Assembly (NCBI GenBank): GCA_905236895.1 | Contig: CAJOQI010000144.1 | Coordinates: 1 to 6,158 of the forward strand | From: an uncultured Peptostreptococcaceae bacterium | GTDB taxonomy: Bacteria; Bacillota; Clostridia; Peptostreptococcales; Anaerovoracaceae | Length of the DNA: 6,158 nucleotides | Reading direction: 5' to 3' | Shown here: one piece after another, positions 1 through 6,158 of the stretch | How positions within the stretch are numbered: the stretch's first letter is position 1 | Layout: every line of letters starts with the position of its first letter | The notes under the pieces: generated by a model | The model's database searches: none | Told to the model about the DNA's origin: nothing | The model's input: only the letters and a program-made list of their open reading frames with translations | Program-made: the position numbers and the translations under genes

Positions 1-319
1 GCCCCGCCGTTTCTCTTCCAAAGAGAAACATATCCTCATCCTCATAGTTAAAGTCGGTAAAATAATGCTCTCCCTTGGTAGTTACGGGAAACATCCTTCT
101 CCCTTGGTATTTTTCCATAAACTCATCTAGGCTTTCATGAACCTCCAGTTTTACATAAGGCCAATAGTCAAGTCCCGCACGTCTCAAGGCTTTGTCTTCT
201 ATGGAAAAGCCCAGAGGTTTAACCAAGTGAAGAACTGCGCCGGTTGCAGCGCAGCTCCTTGCAATATTTCCCGTATTAGGCGGAATCTCAGGCTCCACCA
301 AAACAATATGAATCGCCAT
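1..319 (-). CDS. trmL: tRNA (cytidine(34)-2'-O)-methyltransferase TrmL, partial (3' end beyond left edge)
   Basis: TrmL is a SPOUT-class methyltransferase that uses S-adenosylmethionine to 2'-O-methylate the wobble nucleotide 34 of certain leucine tRNAs in the cytoplasm. Only the first 106 residues are in the window; the family is usually about 155-160 aa, so roughly a third is missing. Visible family hallmarks are the N-terminal EPEIPPNTGN (residues 9-18), LRRAGLDYW (45-53), TTKG (80-83) and the start of the glycine-rich SAM-binding knot, FGRETAG (100-106), where the window ends. The ATG at 319-317 shares one base with the TGA of the upstream dipeptidase (TGATG), and a GAGGGAGG Shine-Dalgarno (330-337) lies inside the dipeptidase's last codons, so the two are probably co-transcribed and translationally coupled. 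Whether the knot is complete cannot be seen. The assignment to TrmL rather than another SPOUT enzyme is firm because the N-terminal motifs are characteristic. Confidence 0.93.
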   Translation of the reverse strand, partial: MAIHIVLVEPEIPPNTGNIARSCAATGAVLHLVKPLGFSIEDKALRRAGLDYWPYVKLEVHESLDEFMEKYQGRRMFPVTTKGEHYFTDFNYEDEDMFLFGRETAG

Positions 320-1281
320 CAGCCCTGAACCTCCCTCATTACCCTAAGGAAATTCTTATAATTAATCTTATCGATTTCATCGTCTGTAAAATGCTTTGTC
401 ATGGCATCCACCAAAGGATTGAATCCTCTATAGTCCACCAATTCCCCGTTATTTTCTATTCCATCAAAGTCCGAGCCCCAGCCAATTGTATCGATTCCTG
501 CCACATTCTTAATATGCCTAATATGGTCGATTATTCTATCAAAGGTTGCATAGCCACCATCTTGGAAGAGAAATGGTCCACAGAAATTGATTCCTACGAT
601 ACCTCCACAATCCGCCAATGTCCTAAGCTGATCGTCATCAAGATTTCTTTGATGATTGCAAAGGTCTCTTGAACATGAATGAGATGCGGCAAAGGGCCCC
701 TTAAGAGTCTTGGCTACATCATAAAAACCGCCTTCATTAAGATGGGATACATCAACGATAATACCCTTCTCTTTCATTTTCTCAATGCAATCAAGTCCGA
801 AGTCTTTTAAGCCCTTATTATGTATTTCCGAATCCTTGCTATTAGGATAAGCCAAGGTATTTTCGTAGTTCCAGATGATGCCTATCATCCTGACACCCCA
901 GTCATAGACTTCATCAATTCTTTCAATCTTGTCTTCTATAAACGCTCCATCTTCCGTGGTTAGAATTGCACTTAGAAACCCATCCTCATCATTTTTCAGA
1001 ATCTCATCAACGGTTTTTGCCTGCCTAATATATTCAGAGCTTAACTCCATCTCCCTTACGAAATCGTCATGCATTTCATTAAGAATCTGATAGGCGGTCT
1101 TCTCCGAATTCTTCCATGGTAGATAAAGAGCAAAACATTGAGCCAGAGATTTACCTTCCTCCAGCTTTTTTATATTAATGGAATACTCTCCATCATAAAG
1201 AGTTCCTGTGGTTTCTTCTGTTTCATCACGTTCCCATATTTGCATCATGGTATCGCAGTGCATATCGATAATTCTATTCAT
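319..1281 (-). CDS. Membrane dipeptidase-family (peptidase M19) zinc dipeptidase, cytoplasmic type
   Basis: This is a 320-aa member of the renal (membrane) dipeptidase family M19, amidohydrolase-fold binuclear zinc enzymes that hydrolyse dipeptides, in some members with a D-residue at the C-terminal position. The expected metal ligands are all present: DMHCDT (His8, Asp10), TTEDG (Glu110), VDVSH (His180) and AASHS (His201). The substrate-site acid in GSDFDG (Asp271) and the RNLDDDQL stretch (212-219) also match. No signal peptide or membrane segment is visible, so it is probably cytoplasmic, as in many bacterial homologues. The ATG at 1281-1279 is chosen because GGAGG (1287-1291) lies 5 nt upstream; a TTG four codons earlier overlaps that Shine-Dalgarno and is not a credible start. 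The gene is first in a minus-strand unit with trmL and is read from an extended -10 promoter. Exact substrate cannot be told; a role in peptide or wall-fragment salvage is only inference. Confidence 0.92.
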   Translation of the reverse strand: MNRIIDMHCDTMMQIWERDETEETTGTLYDGEYSINIKKLEEGKSLAQCFALYLPWKNSEKTAYQILNEMHDDFVREMELSSEYIRQAKTVDEILKNDEDGFLSAILTTEDGAFIEDKIERIDEVYDWGVRMIGIIWNYENTLAYPNSKDSEIHNKGLKDFGLDCIEKMKEKGIIVDVSHLNEGGFYDVAKTLKGPFAASHSCSRDLCNHQRNLDDDQLRTLADCGGIVGINFCGPFLFQDGGYATFDRIIDHIRHIKNVAGIDTIGWGSDFDGIENNGELVDYRGFNPLVDAMTKHFTDDEIDKINYKNFLRVMREVQG

Positions 1282-1311
1282 GATAACCTCCAAATATTAT
1301 TTCTTTCTATT

Positions 1312-1320
1312 AGTATATCA
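1312..1320 (-). promoter_or_regulatory. Extended -10 promoter of the dipeptidase-trmL unit
   Basis: On the minus strand, positions 1320-1312 read TGATATACT, an extended -10 (TGn) followed by TATACT (5/6 match to TATAAT). No good -35 hexamer lies 16-18 bp upstream, which extended -10 promoters can tolerate. The predicted transcript start is near 1305, giving a leader of about 24 nt that includes the GGAGG of the dipeptidase. Confidence 0.55.
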
Positions 1321-1327
1321 CTTTATT

Positions 1328-1356
1328 TTGCCAAAGCGCCATAAAATGTGTATAAT
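1328..1356 (+). promoter_or_regulatory. SigA-type promoter of hom
   Basis: TTGCCA (1328-1333, 5/6 match to the -35 consensus) is followed, after a 17-bp spacer, by a perfect TATAAT (1351-1356). The predicted start is the G at about 1363, leaving only about 18 nt before the hom ATG, just enough for the Shine-Dalgarno. There is therefore no room for a T-box or riboswitch leader from this promoter. The -35 lies 8 bp from the dipeptidase's extended -10 on the other strand, so the two divergent promoters sit back to back. Confidence 0.75.
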
Positions 1357-1380
1357 CCTTTAGAAAGACTGGAGGAAAAA

Positions 1381-2346
1381 ATGAAAGAGATTAATATTGC
1401 ATTACTTGGATTCGGCACTGTGGGAAAAGGTGCCTATGACATCCTTAGTATGAATAAGGAGTTAATTGAAAAGAGAATAAACCGTTCAATCAATGTTGAA
1501 AAGGTATTTGTTAGATCCATGGAAAGAGCCAAGGAACTGGGTGTTCCGGAAGCATTGGCCACAACAGATATAAATGATATTCTCGATAACGTATTCATAG
1601 ACATAGTTGTTGAAGCCATGGGCGGAACGGACTATCCTGCTGATATTATGGAAAAAGCCCTTCTGTCCGGTAAGTCTGTGGTTACCCCAAACAAAGCCGC
1701 TTTGGCTGCCAATTTTGCTCGTCTTAAAGATGCCGCAGCCAAGGGAAATGCTTCCCTTAGATTCGAAGCCAGCGTTGGCGGAGGTATCCCTGCCCTTACG
1801 GCTATCCAGGAAGCTTTGGCCGGAAACCAGTTTACAGAAGTCATGGGTATAGTAAACGGTACCACCAACTATATCCTCACAAAGATGACTGAAGAAGGGC
1901 TTCCCTATGAAGAGGTTCTAAAGGATGCTCAGGACAAGGGCTTTGCCGAAGCAGATCCCACCGCAGATGTGGAAGGAATCGATGCTGCCAATAAGCTATC
2001 AATTCTCATAGCTCTATGCTTTGATGAATATATTAGTCCCGAAGATATTCCAAGGGAAGGAATCACCGGGGTTACTGCAGCAGATATTGAAGCCGCCACA
2101 GTAGCAGGACAGAAAATAAAACTTATTGCTAAAGCAGCAAAAAAAGATGGTAAAATGGAGTGCAGCGTTAAACCTACCCTCCTTCCCGTATCACATCCAT
2201 TGGCAGGAGTTTCCAACGAATTCAACGCCATCTATGTTACGGGAAATGCTGTTGGAGAATTGATGTTCTACGGACGCGGCGCCGGAGCTCTTCCTACCGG
2301 AAGCGCCGTGGTTGGTGATATAATAGCAATAGCAAAAACTCTATAA
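1381..2346 (+). CDS. hom: Homoserine dehydrogenase lacking the C-terminal ACT domain
   Basis: Hom reduces L-aspartate 4-semialdehyde to L-homoserine with NAD(P)H, the branch point toward threonine and methionine, in the cytoplasm. The 321-aa product has the N-terminal Rossmann motif GFGTVGKG (residues 10-17), TPNKAALA with Lys105, the [14 protein letters not shown] stretch (133-146), NGTTNYIL (159-166) and the signature [19 protein letters not shown] (187-205). The last carries the substrate and catalytic residues Glu190, Asp201 and Lys205. [17 protein letters not shown] (298-314) closes the catalytic domain. The protein stops seven residues later, whereas the common Bacillus-type enzyme is about 430 aa with a regulatory ACT domain. 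No ACT remnant follows; the next gene starts 16 bp on. The ATG is supported by GGAGG at 1371-1375, 5 nt upstream. An in-frame GTG at 1348 overlaps the -10 box and is rejected. It is the first gene of an operon with a SEC-C protein. Confidence 0.95.
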   Translation: MKEINIALLGFGTVGKGAYDILSMNKELIEKRINRSINVEKVFVRSMERAKELGVPEALATTDINDILDNVFIDIVVEAMGGTDYPADIMEKALLSGKSVVTPNKAALAANFARLKDAAAKGNASLRFEASVGGGIPALTAIQEALAGNQFTEVMGIVNGTTNYILTKMTEEGLPYEEVLKDAQDKGFAEADPTADVEGIDAANKLSILIALCFDEYISPEDIPREGITGVTAADIEAATVAGQKIKLIAKAAKKDGKMECSVKPTLLPVSHPLAGVSNEFNAIYVTGNAVGELMFYGRGAGALPTGSAVVGDIIAIAKTL

Positions 2347-2362
2347 TGATACGGAGGTTGAA

Positions 2363-2866
2363 ATGAGTTTATTTAACGATTGGAACGATTTACTTGAAGG
2401 TCAAAACAAAGGCACCGTTGATGCCTTCTGGGATGAGTATTCCGCAACGGAGATAAAGATCTATAAGCATATCCTAACCCATAAGGATGAGCATCTTAAG
2501 GGTAAGGTTGATGACCTGGTTGAATTCTTCGGCGTTGATAAGGTTATATTCGTTGGATTCCTTGACGGAATCAATACCAGTCTTAATACGGAGCCAATGG
2601 ATCTGAAGAAGATTACTCTTGATTCCGAGATTGACCTTGATATAGATTTTGAAAAGCTCTATTTTAATATGCATAAAGCTGATGCGGATTACCTCTATTC
2701 CCTTGAAGAATGGGACGTGGTTCTGCCAATTGAAAGAAGAGAAGAAATCTATAACGAATATCGTCGTTCCAGAACCGTAAGAGTTGAAAAGAAACCGGGA
2801 CGTAACGATCCCTGTCCCTGCGGCAGCGGAAAGAAGTATAAGAACTGCTGCGGAAAGAGAGCTTAA
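2363..2866 (+). CDS. SEC-C zinc-motif protein of unknown function
   Basis: This 167-aa protein is acidic through most of its length and ends in a basic SEC-C motif, [20 protein letters not shown] (residues 147-166). Cys151, Cys153, Cys162 and Cys163 give the CxCx8CC zinc ligands. SEC-C was first described at the C terminus of SecA, where it binds zinc and contacts SecB and the ribosome, but it also occurs on many small unrelated proteins. Residues 1-140 look soluble and largely helical, with a very acidic patch around 88-96; I do not recognise a named domain there. There is no signal peptide or membrane segment. GGAGG at 2353-2357, 5 nt before the ATG, fixes the start. The gene lies 16 bp after hom and ends 12 bp before an intrinsic terminator, so it is the distal gene of a two-gene operon. 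A functional tie to homoserine synthesis is not shown by anything in the sequence. Confidence 0.85.
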   Translation: MSLFNDWNDLLEGQNKGTVDAFWDEYSATEIKIYKHILTHKDEHLKGKVDDLVEFFGVDKVIFVGFLDGINTSLNTEPMDLKKITLDSEIDLDIDFEKLYFNMHKADADYLYSLEEWDVVLPIERREEIYNEYRRSRTVRVEKKPGRNDPCPCGSGKKYKNCCGKRA

Positions 2867-2878
2867 TGGTATAAAATC

Positions 2879-2918
2879 GTACCCCAAATTGCAAAAATGC
2901 CATTTGGGGTACATTTTT
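2879..2918 (+). terminator. Intrinsic terminator of the hom operon, possibly bidirectional
   Basis: GTACCCCAAAT (2879-2889) and ATTTGGGGTAC (2902-2912) form a perfect 11-bp stem. After a T/C mismatch, three further pairs (GCA/TGC) close an AAAA loop, and a TTTTT tract follows at 2914-2918. It lies 12 bp after the SEC-C stop. On the minus strand the same stem sits 18 bp past the nth stop and is followed by GATTTTAT, a weaker U-tract, so it may also end nth transcripts. Confidence 0.93.
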
Positions 2919-2930
2919 CTTGGGAGCTTA

Positions 2931-3557
2931 TTAAACTCCTACTTTCTTGCACTGCTTGTTTATGCAGCAGCCTTCGCAATTGGGCTTTCTGGCGTGGCAG
3001 CAGTTTCTTCCGTGAAAGATGATTGAATGATGAGCTTCAGACCAGCGATCCTTTGATATATTCTTCATCAACTGCTCTTCCGTCTTAAGCACGTCATCCG
3101 CCTCAGCCAGGCCAATTCTATTGGCCACTCTATATACGTGAGTGTCCACAGCTATTCTCGGCTCATTAAACCATACCGACAGAACCACGTTTGCTGTCTT
3201 TCGTCCAACCCCCGGAAGTTCAACCAATTCATCAAAGCTACCGGGAACCTGACCATCATGCTTTTCAACCAATTGCTTTGCCAGATTAACAATATTATTG
3301 GACTTGGTCTTATACATACCTATTCGCTTGATATGCTCCGCAACCTTTTCGGGCTTGGCCTTAGAAAGCTTAAAGGCATCCGGATATGCATTGAACAAAG
3401 CGGGAGTTACCTGGTTTACGCTTTTATCCGTGGTCTGTGCGGAAAGAACAACAGAAACCAAAAGCTCAAAGGCATTCCTATGATTGAGAGCGCATTCAGC
3501 GTCGGGATATTCTTTCTTAAGTTCATCAAGGATTCTATTAACCTTCTCTTTTCTCAT
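2931..3557 (-). CDS. nth: Endonuclease III (DNA glycosylase/AP lyase)
   Basis: Nth is a bifunctional base-excision-repair enzyme: it removes oxidised pyrimidines and cleaves the abasic strand by beta-elimination. The 208-aa length is normal for the family. The helix-hairpin-helix LPGVGRKTANVVL (114-126) carries the catalytic Lys120, and the conserved Asp138 is in VDTHVYR (137-143); both fall at the same numbers as in the E. coli enzyme. The C-terminal 4Fe-4S cluster loop is intact, with Cys187, Cys194, Cys197 and Cys203 in the CX6CX2CX5C pattern. Two extra cysteines, Cys186 and Cys198, are adjacent to ligands. The start is ATG at 3557-3555 with GGAG (3563-3566) 5 nt upstream. The gene is divergent from gntR and convergent with the hom operon, so it is probably monocistronic. 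A clear promoter for it could not be identified in the 65-bp divergent region. Confidence 0.97.
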   Translation of the reverse strand: MRKEKVNRILDELKKEYPDAECALNHRNAFELLVSVVLSAQTTDKSVNQVTPALFNAYPDAFKLSKAKPEKVAEHIKRIGMYKTKSNNIVNLAKQLVEKHDGQVPGSFDELVELPGVGRKTANVVLSVWFNEPRIAVDTHVYRVANRIGLAEADDVLKTEEQLMKNISKDRWSEAHHSIIFHGRNCCHARKPNCEGCCINKQCKKVGV

Positions 3558-3572
3558 TACATCTCCATTATA

Positions 3573-3586
3573 AATCGTATACGATT
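3573..3586. promoter_or_regulatory. 14-bp perfect palindrome, candidate GntR-family operator
   Basis: AATCGTATACGATT is a perfect 14-bp palindrome centred between nth and gntR, with a CGT-A-T-ACG core. FadR/FCD-type GntR regulators commonly bind short palindromes with GT...AC half-sites, and this fits. It ends 1 bp before the gntR -35 box (centre about -43 from the predicted start), and it is 15 bp upstream of the nth start codon. Autoregulation is a reasonable inference; the binding protein is not proven. Confidence 0.55.
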
Positions 3587-3587
3587 C

Positions 3588-3616
3588 TTGACATCTATTA
3601 TTGCTATAAATATAAT
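3588..3616 (+). promoter_or_regulatory. Full-consensus SigA promoter of gntR
   Basis: TTGACA (3588-3593), a 17-bp spacer and TATAAT (3611-3616) match the vegetative consensus at all 12 positions with the optimal spacing. Counting from the -10 box, the expected start is the A at 3623, the first purine downstream after CTTCTT, which is the first base of the gntR ATG. The transcript would be leaderless. Confidence 0.85.
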
Positions 3617-3622
3617 CTTCTT

Positions 3623-4330
3623 ATGGATATGTTACAACAGATTAGCGAAGAAAAAAACAAGCCTAAAGCTCTACCTGATAGAATATACGAAGAGCTGTTA
3701 AGGGACATACTTACGGGAAGACTCAGAAAGGATTCCCGTCTTAATGAGACCAAGATTTGTCAAACCTATAAGGCCAGTCGCACGCCTGTAAGAGAGGCCT
3801 TCCGTCGTCTTGAAATGGATGGTCTTGTGGAATACATCCCCAACAGAGGAGAATTCGTTAGAGGCCTTTCCCAAACGGAGGTTGACGATATGCTTTTAAT
3901 GCGTATTGAGCTTGAGGTTCTTGCTGTTCAATTTAGCGTTGAAAGAATAACCGAAGAGGAAGAAGAAGAGCTGGCCGATATCTTTAAGTTCATGGAATTC
4001 TACACCAAAAAGAACGATATCCAGAAAATGATTGACATCAACTTCGCCTTCCATAGGCTCCTTTACAAGTCAGCCCATGACAAGCTTCTGGAGAAAACCC
4101 TATTGGCATATCATACCTATACAAACTACTGTTGCCCTCATAACTATTTTGCACCTAACTATCTTAAAAGGGTTTTAGCTGAGCACAGAAGAGTTTATAG
4201 AGCCATTATGGCAAAGGACTCTCATGCGGCTACTGACGCCATGAGAGTCCATATGGAAAGAACGGTTAAGAGGTCTAACCAAGCTCTAAAACTTGTTAAG
4301 CCCGCAGAAGAGGAAGACTATATTATATAA
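3623..4330 (+). CDS. GntR-family transcriptional regulator, FCD (FadR) subfamily
   Basis: This 235-aa regulator has an N-terminal winged helix-turn-helix (about residues 17-82): LPDRIYEELLRDIL, LNETKICQTYKASRTPVREAFRRLEMDGLVEY with the TPVREA recognition-helix signature (54-59), and the wing NRGEFVR. The C-terminal all-helical FCD ligand domain follows (about 86-220), with likely metal-site residues Asn140, His144 (NFAFH), His188 (EHRR) and His210 (RVHM). FCD regulators usually sense small carboxylates, sugar acids or amino acids; the ligand here cannot be told. No metabolic operon is adjacent, so the only visible candidate targets are itself and nth. No Shine-Dalgarno precedes the ATG at 3623 or the in-frame ATG at 3629, and the promoter places the transcript start on 3623, so initiation is probably leaderless. 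The product ends in an acidic tail (EEEDYII). An 11-bp inverted repeat lies near its 3' end. The gene is convergent with clpB, 15 bp away. Confidence 0.92.
   Translation: MDMLQQISEEKNKPKALPDRIYEELLRDILTGRLRKDSRLNETKICQTYKASRTPVREAFRRLEMDGLVEYIPNRGEFVRGLSQTEVDDMLLMRIELEVLAVQFSVERITEEEEEELADIFKFMEFYTKKNDIQKMIDINFAFHRLLYKSAHDKLLEKTLLAYHTYTNYCCPHNYFAPNYLKRVLAEHRRVYRAIMAKDSHAATDAMRVHMERTVKRSNQALKLVKPAEEEDYII
4216..4250. repeat. 11-bp perfect inverted repeat inside the gntR 3' end
   Basis: GGACTCTCATG (4216-4226) and CATGAGAGTCC (4240-4250) are exact reverse complements around a 13-nt loop, within codons for KDSHAATDAMRVH. No U-tract follows on the plus strand. On the minus strand, TTTGCC follows, which is a weak tail for terminating clpB read-through. 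Function is unknown. Confidence 0.6.
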
Positions 4331-4345
4331 TCAAAGGGAACTGCC

Positions 4346-6158
4346 TCACTTTGTTACATAATCCAGGGTTTGGTCTTCTCCCCGCCCTTTAACTATTATC
4401 TCCACATTACTTCCCGGAAGTATTTCACCTCTTATTATTCTGGTTGCAAGCTCTGTCTCTATATATTTCTGAATATATCTCTTAACAGGTCTTGCTCCAT
4501 AATTGGGATCATAGGCCTCCTTGGCAATATATCCTTTTGCTTCATGGGAAAGTTCCAGGTCTATATCATTCTCTTTAAGTCTATTCTTAAGATCTTCCAT
4601 TGAGAGAACAATGATCCTTTCGATCTGTTCCTCCGTAAGAGGACTGAATACCACAATATCATCAACCCTGTTTAAGAATTCCGGTCTAAAGCTAAGCTTA
4701 AGTTCATCCAGCACTCTATTTTTTACTTCTTCATCGATGGTCCCGTCAGCATGGCTTCCTTCAAGGAGTTCTCTTGAACCGATATTGCTGGTCATAATAA
4801 CTATCGTATTCTTAAAATCCACCGTCCTTCCCTGATTGTCCGTAAGTCTGCCATCATCAAGAAGCTGTAAAAGAATATTGAATACATCAGGATGAGCCTT
4901 CTCTATTTCATCAAAGAGAATAACGCTATATGGATGACGTCTTACAGCTTCCGTAAGCTGACCGCCCTCATCATAACCCACATATCCCGGAGGAGCTCCT
5001 ACCAGCCTTGATACGCTGTGCTTCTCCATATACTCCGACATATCGATTCTTATCATATTCTTTTCCGTATCAAAGAGTGCCTCGGAGAGAGCCTTTGCCA
5101 GCTCAGTCTTACCAACGCCCGTAGGTCCAAGGAAGATAAAGGAGCCGATTGGTCTTGACTCATCCTTAAGGCCTGCCCTTGCTCTAAGTATTGCCTGAGA
5201 TACGGAAAGCACGCCTTCCTCTTGACCGATAACTCTGTTATGAAGAATATCCGGAAGTCTTAGAAGCTTATCCTTTTCCGTCTCAACCAATTTGGATACA
5301 GGAATTCCAGTCCACTGGGATACAACCTGGGCAACCTCTTCGTCACCAACTTCTTCTTTCAAAAGCCTATTGTCCTGATTATTGATTTCATTTTCTTCTT
5401 CCAGTTTCTTCTCAAGTTCCGGAAGGGTTCCGTACTTCAGTTTCGCAAGGGTTTCAAGATTGTAGTTTCTCTCAGCCTCTTCTATCTGATGACGGACATT
5501 CTCGATTTCCTGCTTTGTACTCTTTGCTTCAGTGATGGACTTCTTTTCATTTTCCCACTGAGCTCTCATGGCCTGGCTTTCTTCCTTAAGATCGCTTAAT
5601 TCCTTTTCAAGAACAGCAAGTCGACTCATTGAAGCTTTATCCTTTTCCTTACCTAAAGCCTGTCTCTCTATTTCAAGCTGCATAATTTTTCTGCTTATTT
5701 CATCCAGCTCCGCAGGCATGCTGTCTATTTCCGTTCTTATCCTGGATGCAGCTTCGTCCATAAGGTCGATTGCTTTGTCCGGCAAAAACCTATCGCTTAT
5801 ATATCTGTCAGACAGGGTTGCGCAAGCGATAATAGCATTATCCGTAATTCTTACGCCGTGATGAATCTCAAATCTTTCCTTAAGGCCGCGAAGAATGGAA
5901 ATGGTATCTTCCACTGTAGGCTGATCCACCATAACCTTCTGGAAACGTCTCTCCAGAGCAGCGTCCTTCTCGATATACTTTCTATATTCGTCCAAGGTTG
6001 TGGCACCGATACAATGGAGTTCCCCTCTTGCAAGTTTTGGCTTAAGGAGGTTTCCCGCATCCATGGAACCTTCCGTTCTTCCCGCGCCGACGATGTTGTG
6101 AATCTCATCAATGAACATGATGATTCGACCTTCGGATTTTTCCACCTCGGAAAGAACC
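4346..6158 (-). CDS. clpB: ATP-dependent disaggregase ClpB, partial (N-terminal part beyond right edge)
   Basis: ClpB is a hexameric AAA+ chaperone that, with DnaK, threads aggregated proteins through its central pore. The window holds the C-terminal 603 residues, read from 6157 down. About 260-270 residues of the usual 850-870 are missing: the N domain and the NBD1 Walker A. Counting from the edge, the fragment shows the NBD1 Walker B FIDEIH (15-20), arginine-finger region ALERRF (67-72), a long charged coiled-coil middle domain (about 140-265), and NBD2 Walker A GPTGVGKT (344-351). Then come pore loop GYVGYDEGG (391-399), Walker B ILFDEIEK (413-420), sensor-1 TSN (456-458), arginine finger in FRPEFLNR (490-497) and sensor-2 GAR (554-556). 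The middle domain separates it from ClpC, ClpE and ClpA. The C terminus is complete. It converges on gntR. Heat-shock control (CtsR or CIRCE) cannot be judged, because the promoter is outside the window. Confidence 0.97.
   Translation of the reverse strand, partial: VLSEVEKSEGRIIMFIDEIHNIVGAGRTEGSMDAGNLLKPKLARGELHCIGATTLDEYRKYIEKDAALERRFQKVMVDQPTVEDTISILRGLKERFEIHHGVRITDNAIIACATLSDRYISDRFLPDKAIDLMDEAASRIRTEIDSMPAELDEISRKIMQLEIERQALGKEKDKASMSRLAVLEKELSDLKEESQAMRAQWENEKKSITEAKSTKQEIENVRHQIEEAERNYNLETLAKLKYGTLPELEKKLEEENEINNQDNRLLKEEVGDEEVAQVVSQWTGIPVSKLVETEKDKLLRLPDILHNRVIGQEEGVLSVSQAILRARAGLKDESRPIGSFIFLGPTGVGKTELAKALSEALFDTEKNMIRIDMSEYMEKHSVSRLVGAPPGYVGYDEGGQLTEAVRRHPYSVILFDEIEKAHPDVFNILLQLLDDGRLTDNQGRTVDFKNTIVIMTSNIGSRELLEGSHADGTIDEEVKNRVLDELKLSFRPEFLNRVDDIVVFSPLTEEQIERIIVLSMEDLKNRLKENDIDLELSHEAKGYIAKEAYDPNYGARPVKRYIQKYIETELATRIIRGEILPGSNVEIIVKGRGEDQTLDYVTK

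Noticed and set aside
69..109. 12-bp direct repeat TCTCCCTTGGTA (69-80 and 98-109)
   Set aside because: Both copies lie in trmL coding sequence 29 bp apart and in different frames; with only two copies, chance is the simplest explanation.
1282..1293. TTG start four codons upstream for the dipeptidase
   Set aside because: The TTG overlaps the GGAGG that serves the ATG at 1281, so it cannot be the used start.
1348..1380. GTG start at 1348 adding 11 residues to homoserine dehydrogenase
   Set aside because: It overlaps the -10 box and lies upstream of the predicted transcript start; the ATG at 1381 has an ideal Shine-Dalgarno and matches the usual N-terminus.
3567..3572. TATAAT on the minus strand in front of nth
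   Set aside because: It would start transcription about 3 nt before the ATG, after the Shine-Dalgarno, and it has no matching -35.
3630..3636. TGTTACA as a second operator half for the regulator
   Set aside because: The spacing and core differ from the 14-bp palindrome, and it is too short to be meaningful.
3138..3701. Long plus-strand reading frame antisense to nth
   Set aside because: It runs opposite a complete, motif-perfect nth gene, has no Shine-Dalgarno or recognisable domain, and overruns the gntR start.
4410..4422. Near-palindrome ACTTCCCGGAAGT inside clpB
   Set aside because: It has only 6-bp arms with a single-base centre, lacks a T-tract, and is explained by coding sequence.
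6143..6145. GTG as a start of a shorter ClpB-like protein
   Set aside because: The frame is open to the window edge and the upstream residues (VLSE) match ClpB, so this is an internal valine of a gene cut by the edge.
1..6158. Possible undescribed defence or mobile system
   Set aside because: All seven genes except the SEC-C protein belong to well-known housekeeping or regulator families; there are no arrays, transposases, phage genes or toxin-antitoxin pairs, and codon use looks even by eye.

Overview
The window looks like ordinary chromosomal DNA from a low-to-moderate GC Firmicute, probably class Clostridia and perhaps Lachnospiraceae. The grounds are strong GGAGG Shine-Dalgarno sites about 5 nt before most starts, AT-rich intergenic regions, SigA-type promoters and the protein families present. 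The family-level guess is an inference from protein style, not from a database match. Coding density is high: there are seven genes (two cut by the window edges), and no gene-free stretch exceeds about 100 bp.

Layout, left to right. (1) Minus strand, 1-1281: a cytoplasmic M19-type dipeptidase followed by trmL (tRNA wobble 2'-O-methyltransferase, cut by the left edge). The two overlap by one base (TGATG). (2) 1282-1380: a 99-bp divergent promoter region with an extended -10 for the dipeptidase and a TTGCCA-17-TATAAT promoter for hom. (3) Plus strand, 1381-2866: hom (homoserine dehydrogenase without an ACT domain) and a SEC-C zinc-motif protein, separated by 16 bp and closed by a strong intrinsic terminator at 2879-2918. 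(4) Minus strand, 2931-3557: nth (endonuclease III), convergent with the hom operon across that terminator. (5) 3558-3622: a 65-bp divergent region holding a perfect 14-bp palindrome and an exact consensus TTGACA-17-TATAAT promoter. (6) Plus strand, 3623-4330: a GntR/FCD-family regulator whose predicted transcription start falls on its own ATG. (7) Minus strand, 4346-6158: clpB, convergent with gntR and running off the right edge, so its N-terminal part is missing.

The genes are mostly unrelated housekeeping functions: peptide turnover, tRNA modification, threonine/methionine biosynthesis, base excision repair and protein disaggregation. I see no CRISPR array, transposase, phage gene, toxin-antitoxin pair, tRNA or rRNA. 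The points most worth a second look are small-scale: the apparently leaderless, strongly promoted gntR with a candidate self-operator; the ACT-less homoserine dehydrogenase; and an 11-bp perfect inverted repeat inside the 3' end of gntR. I found no convincing undescribed multi-gene system.
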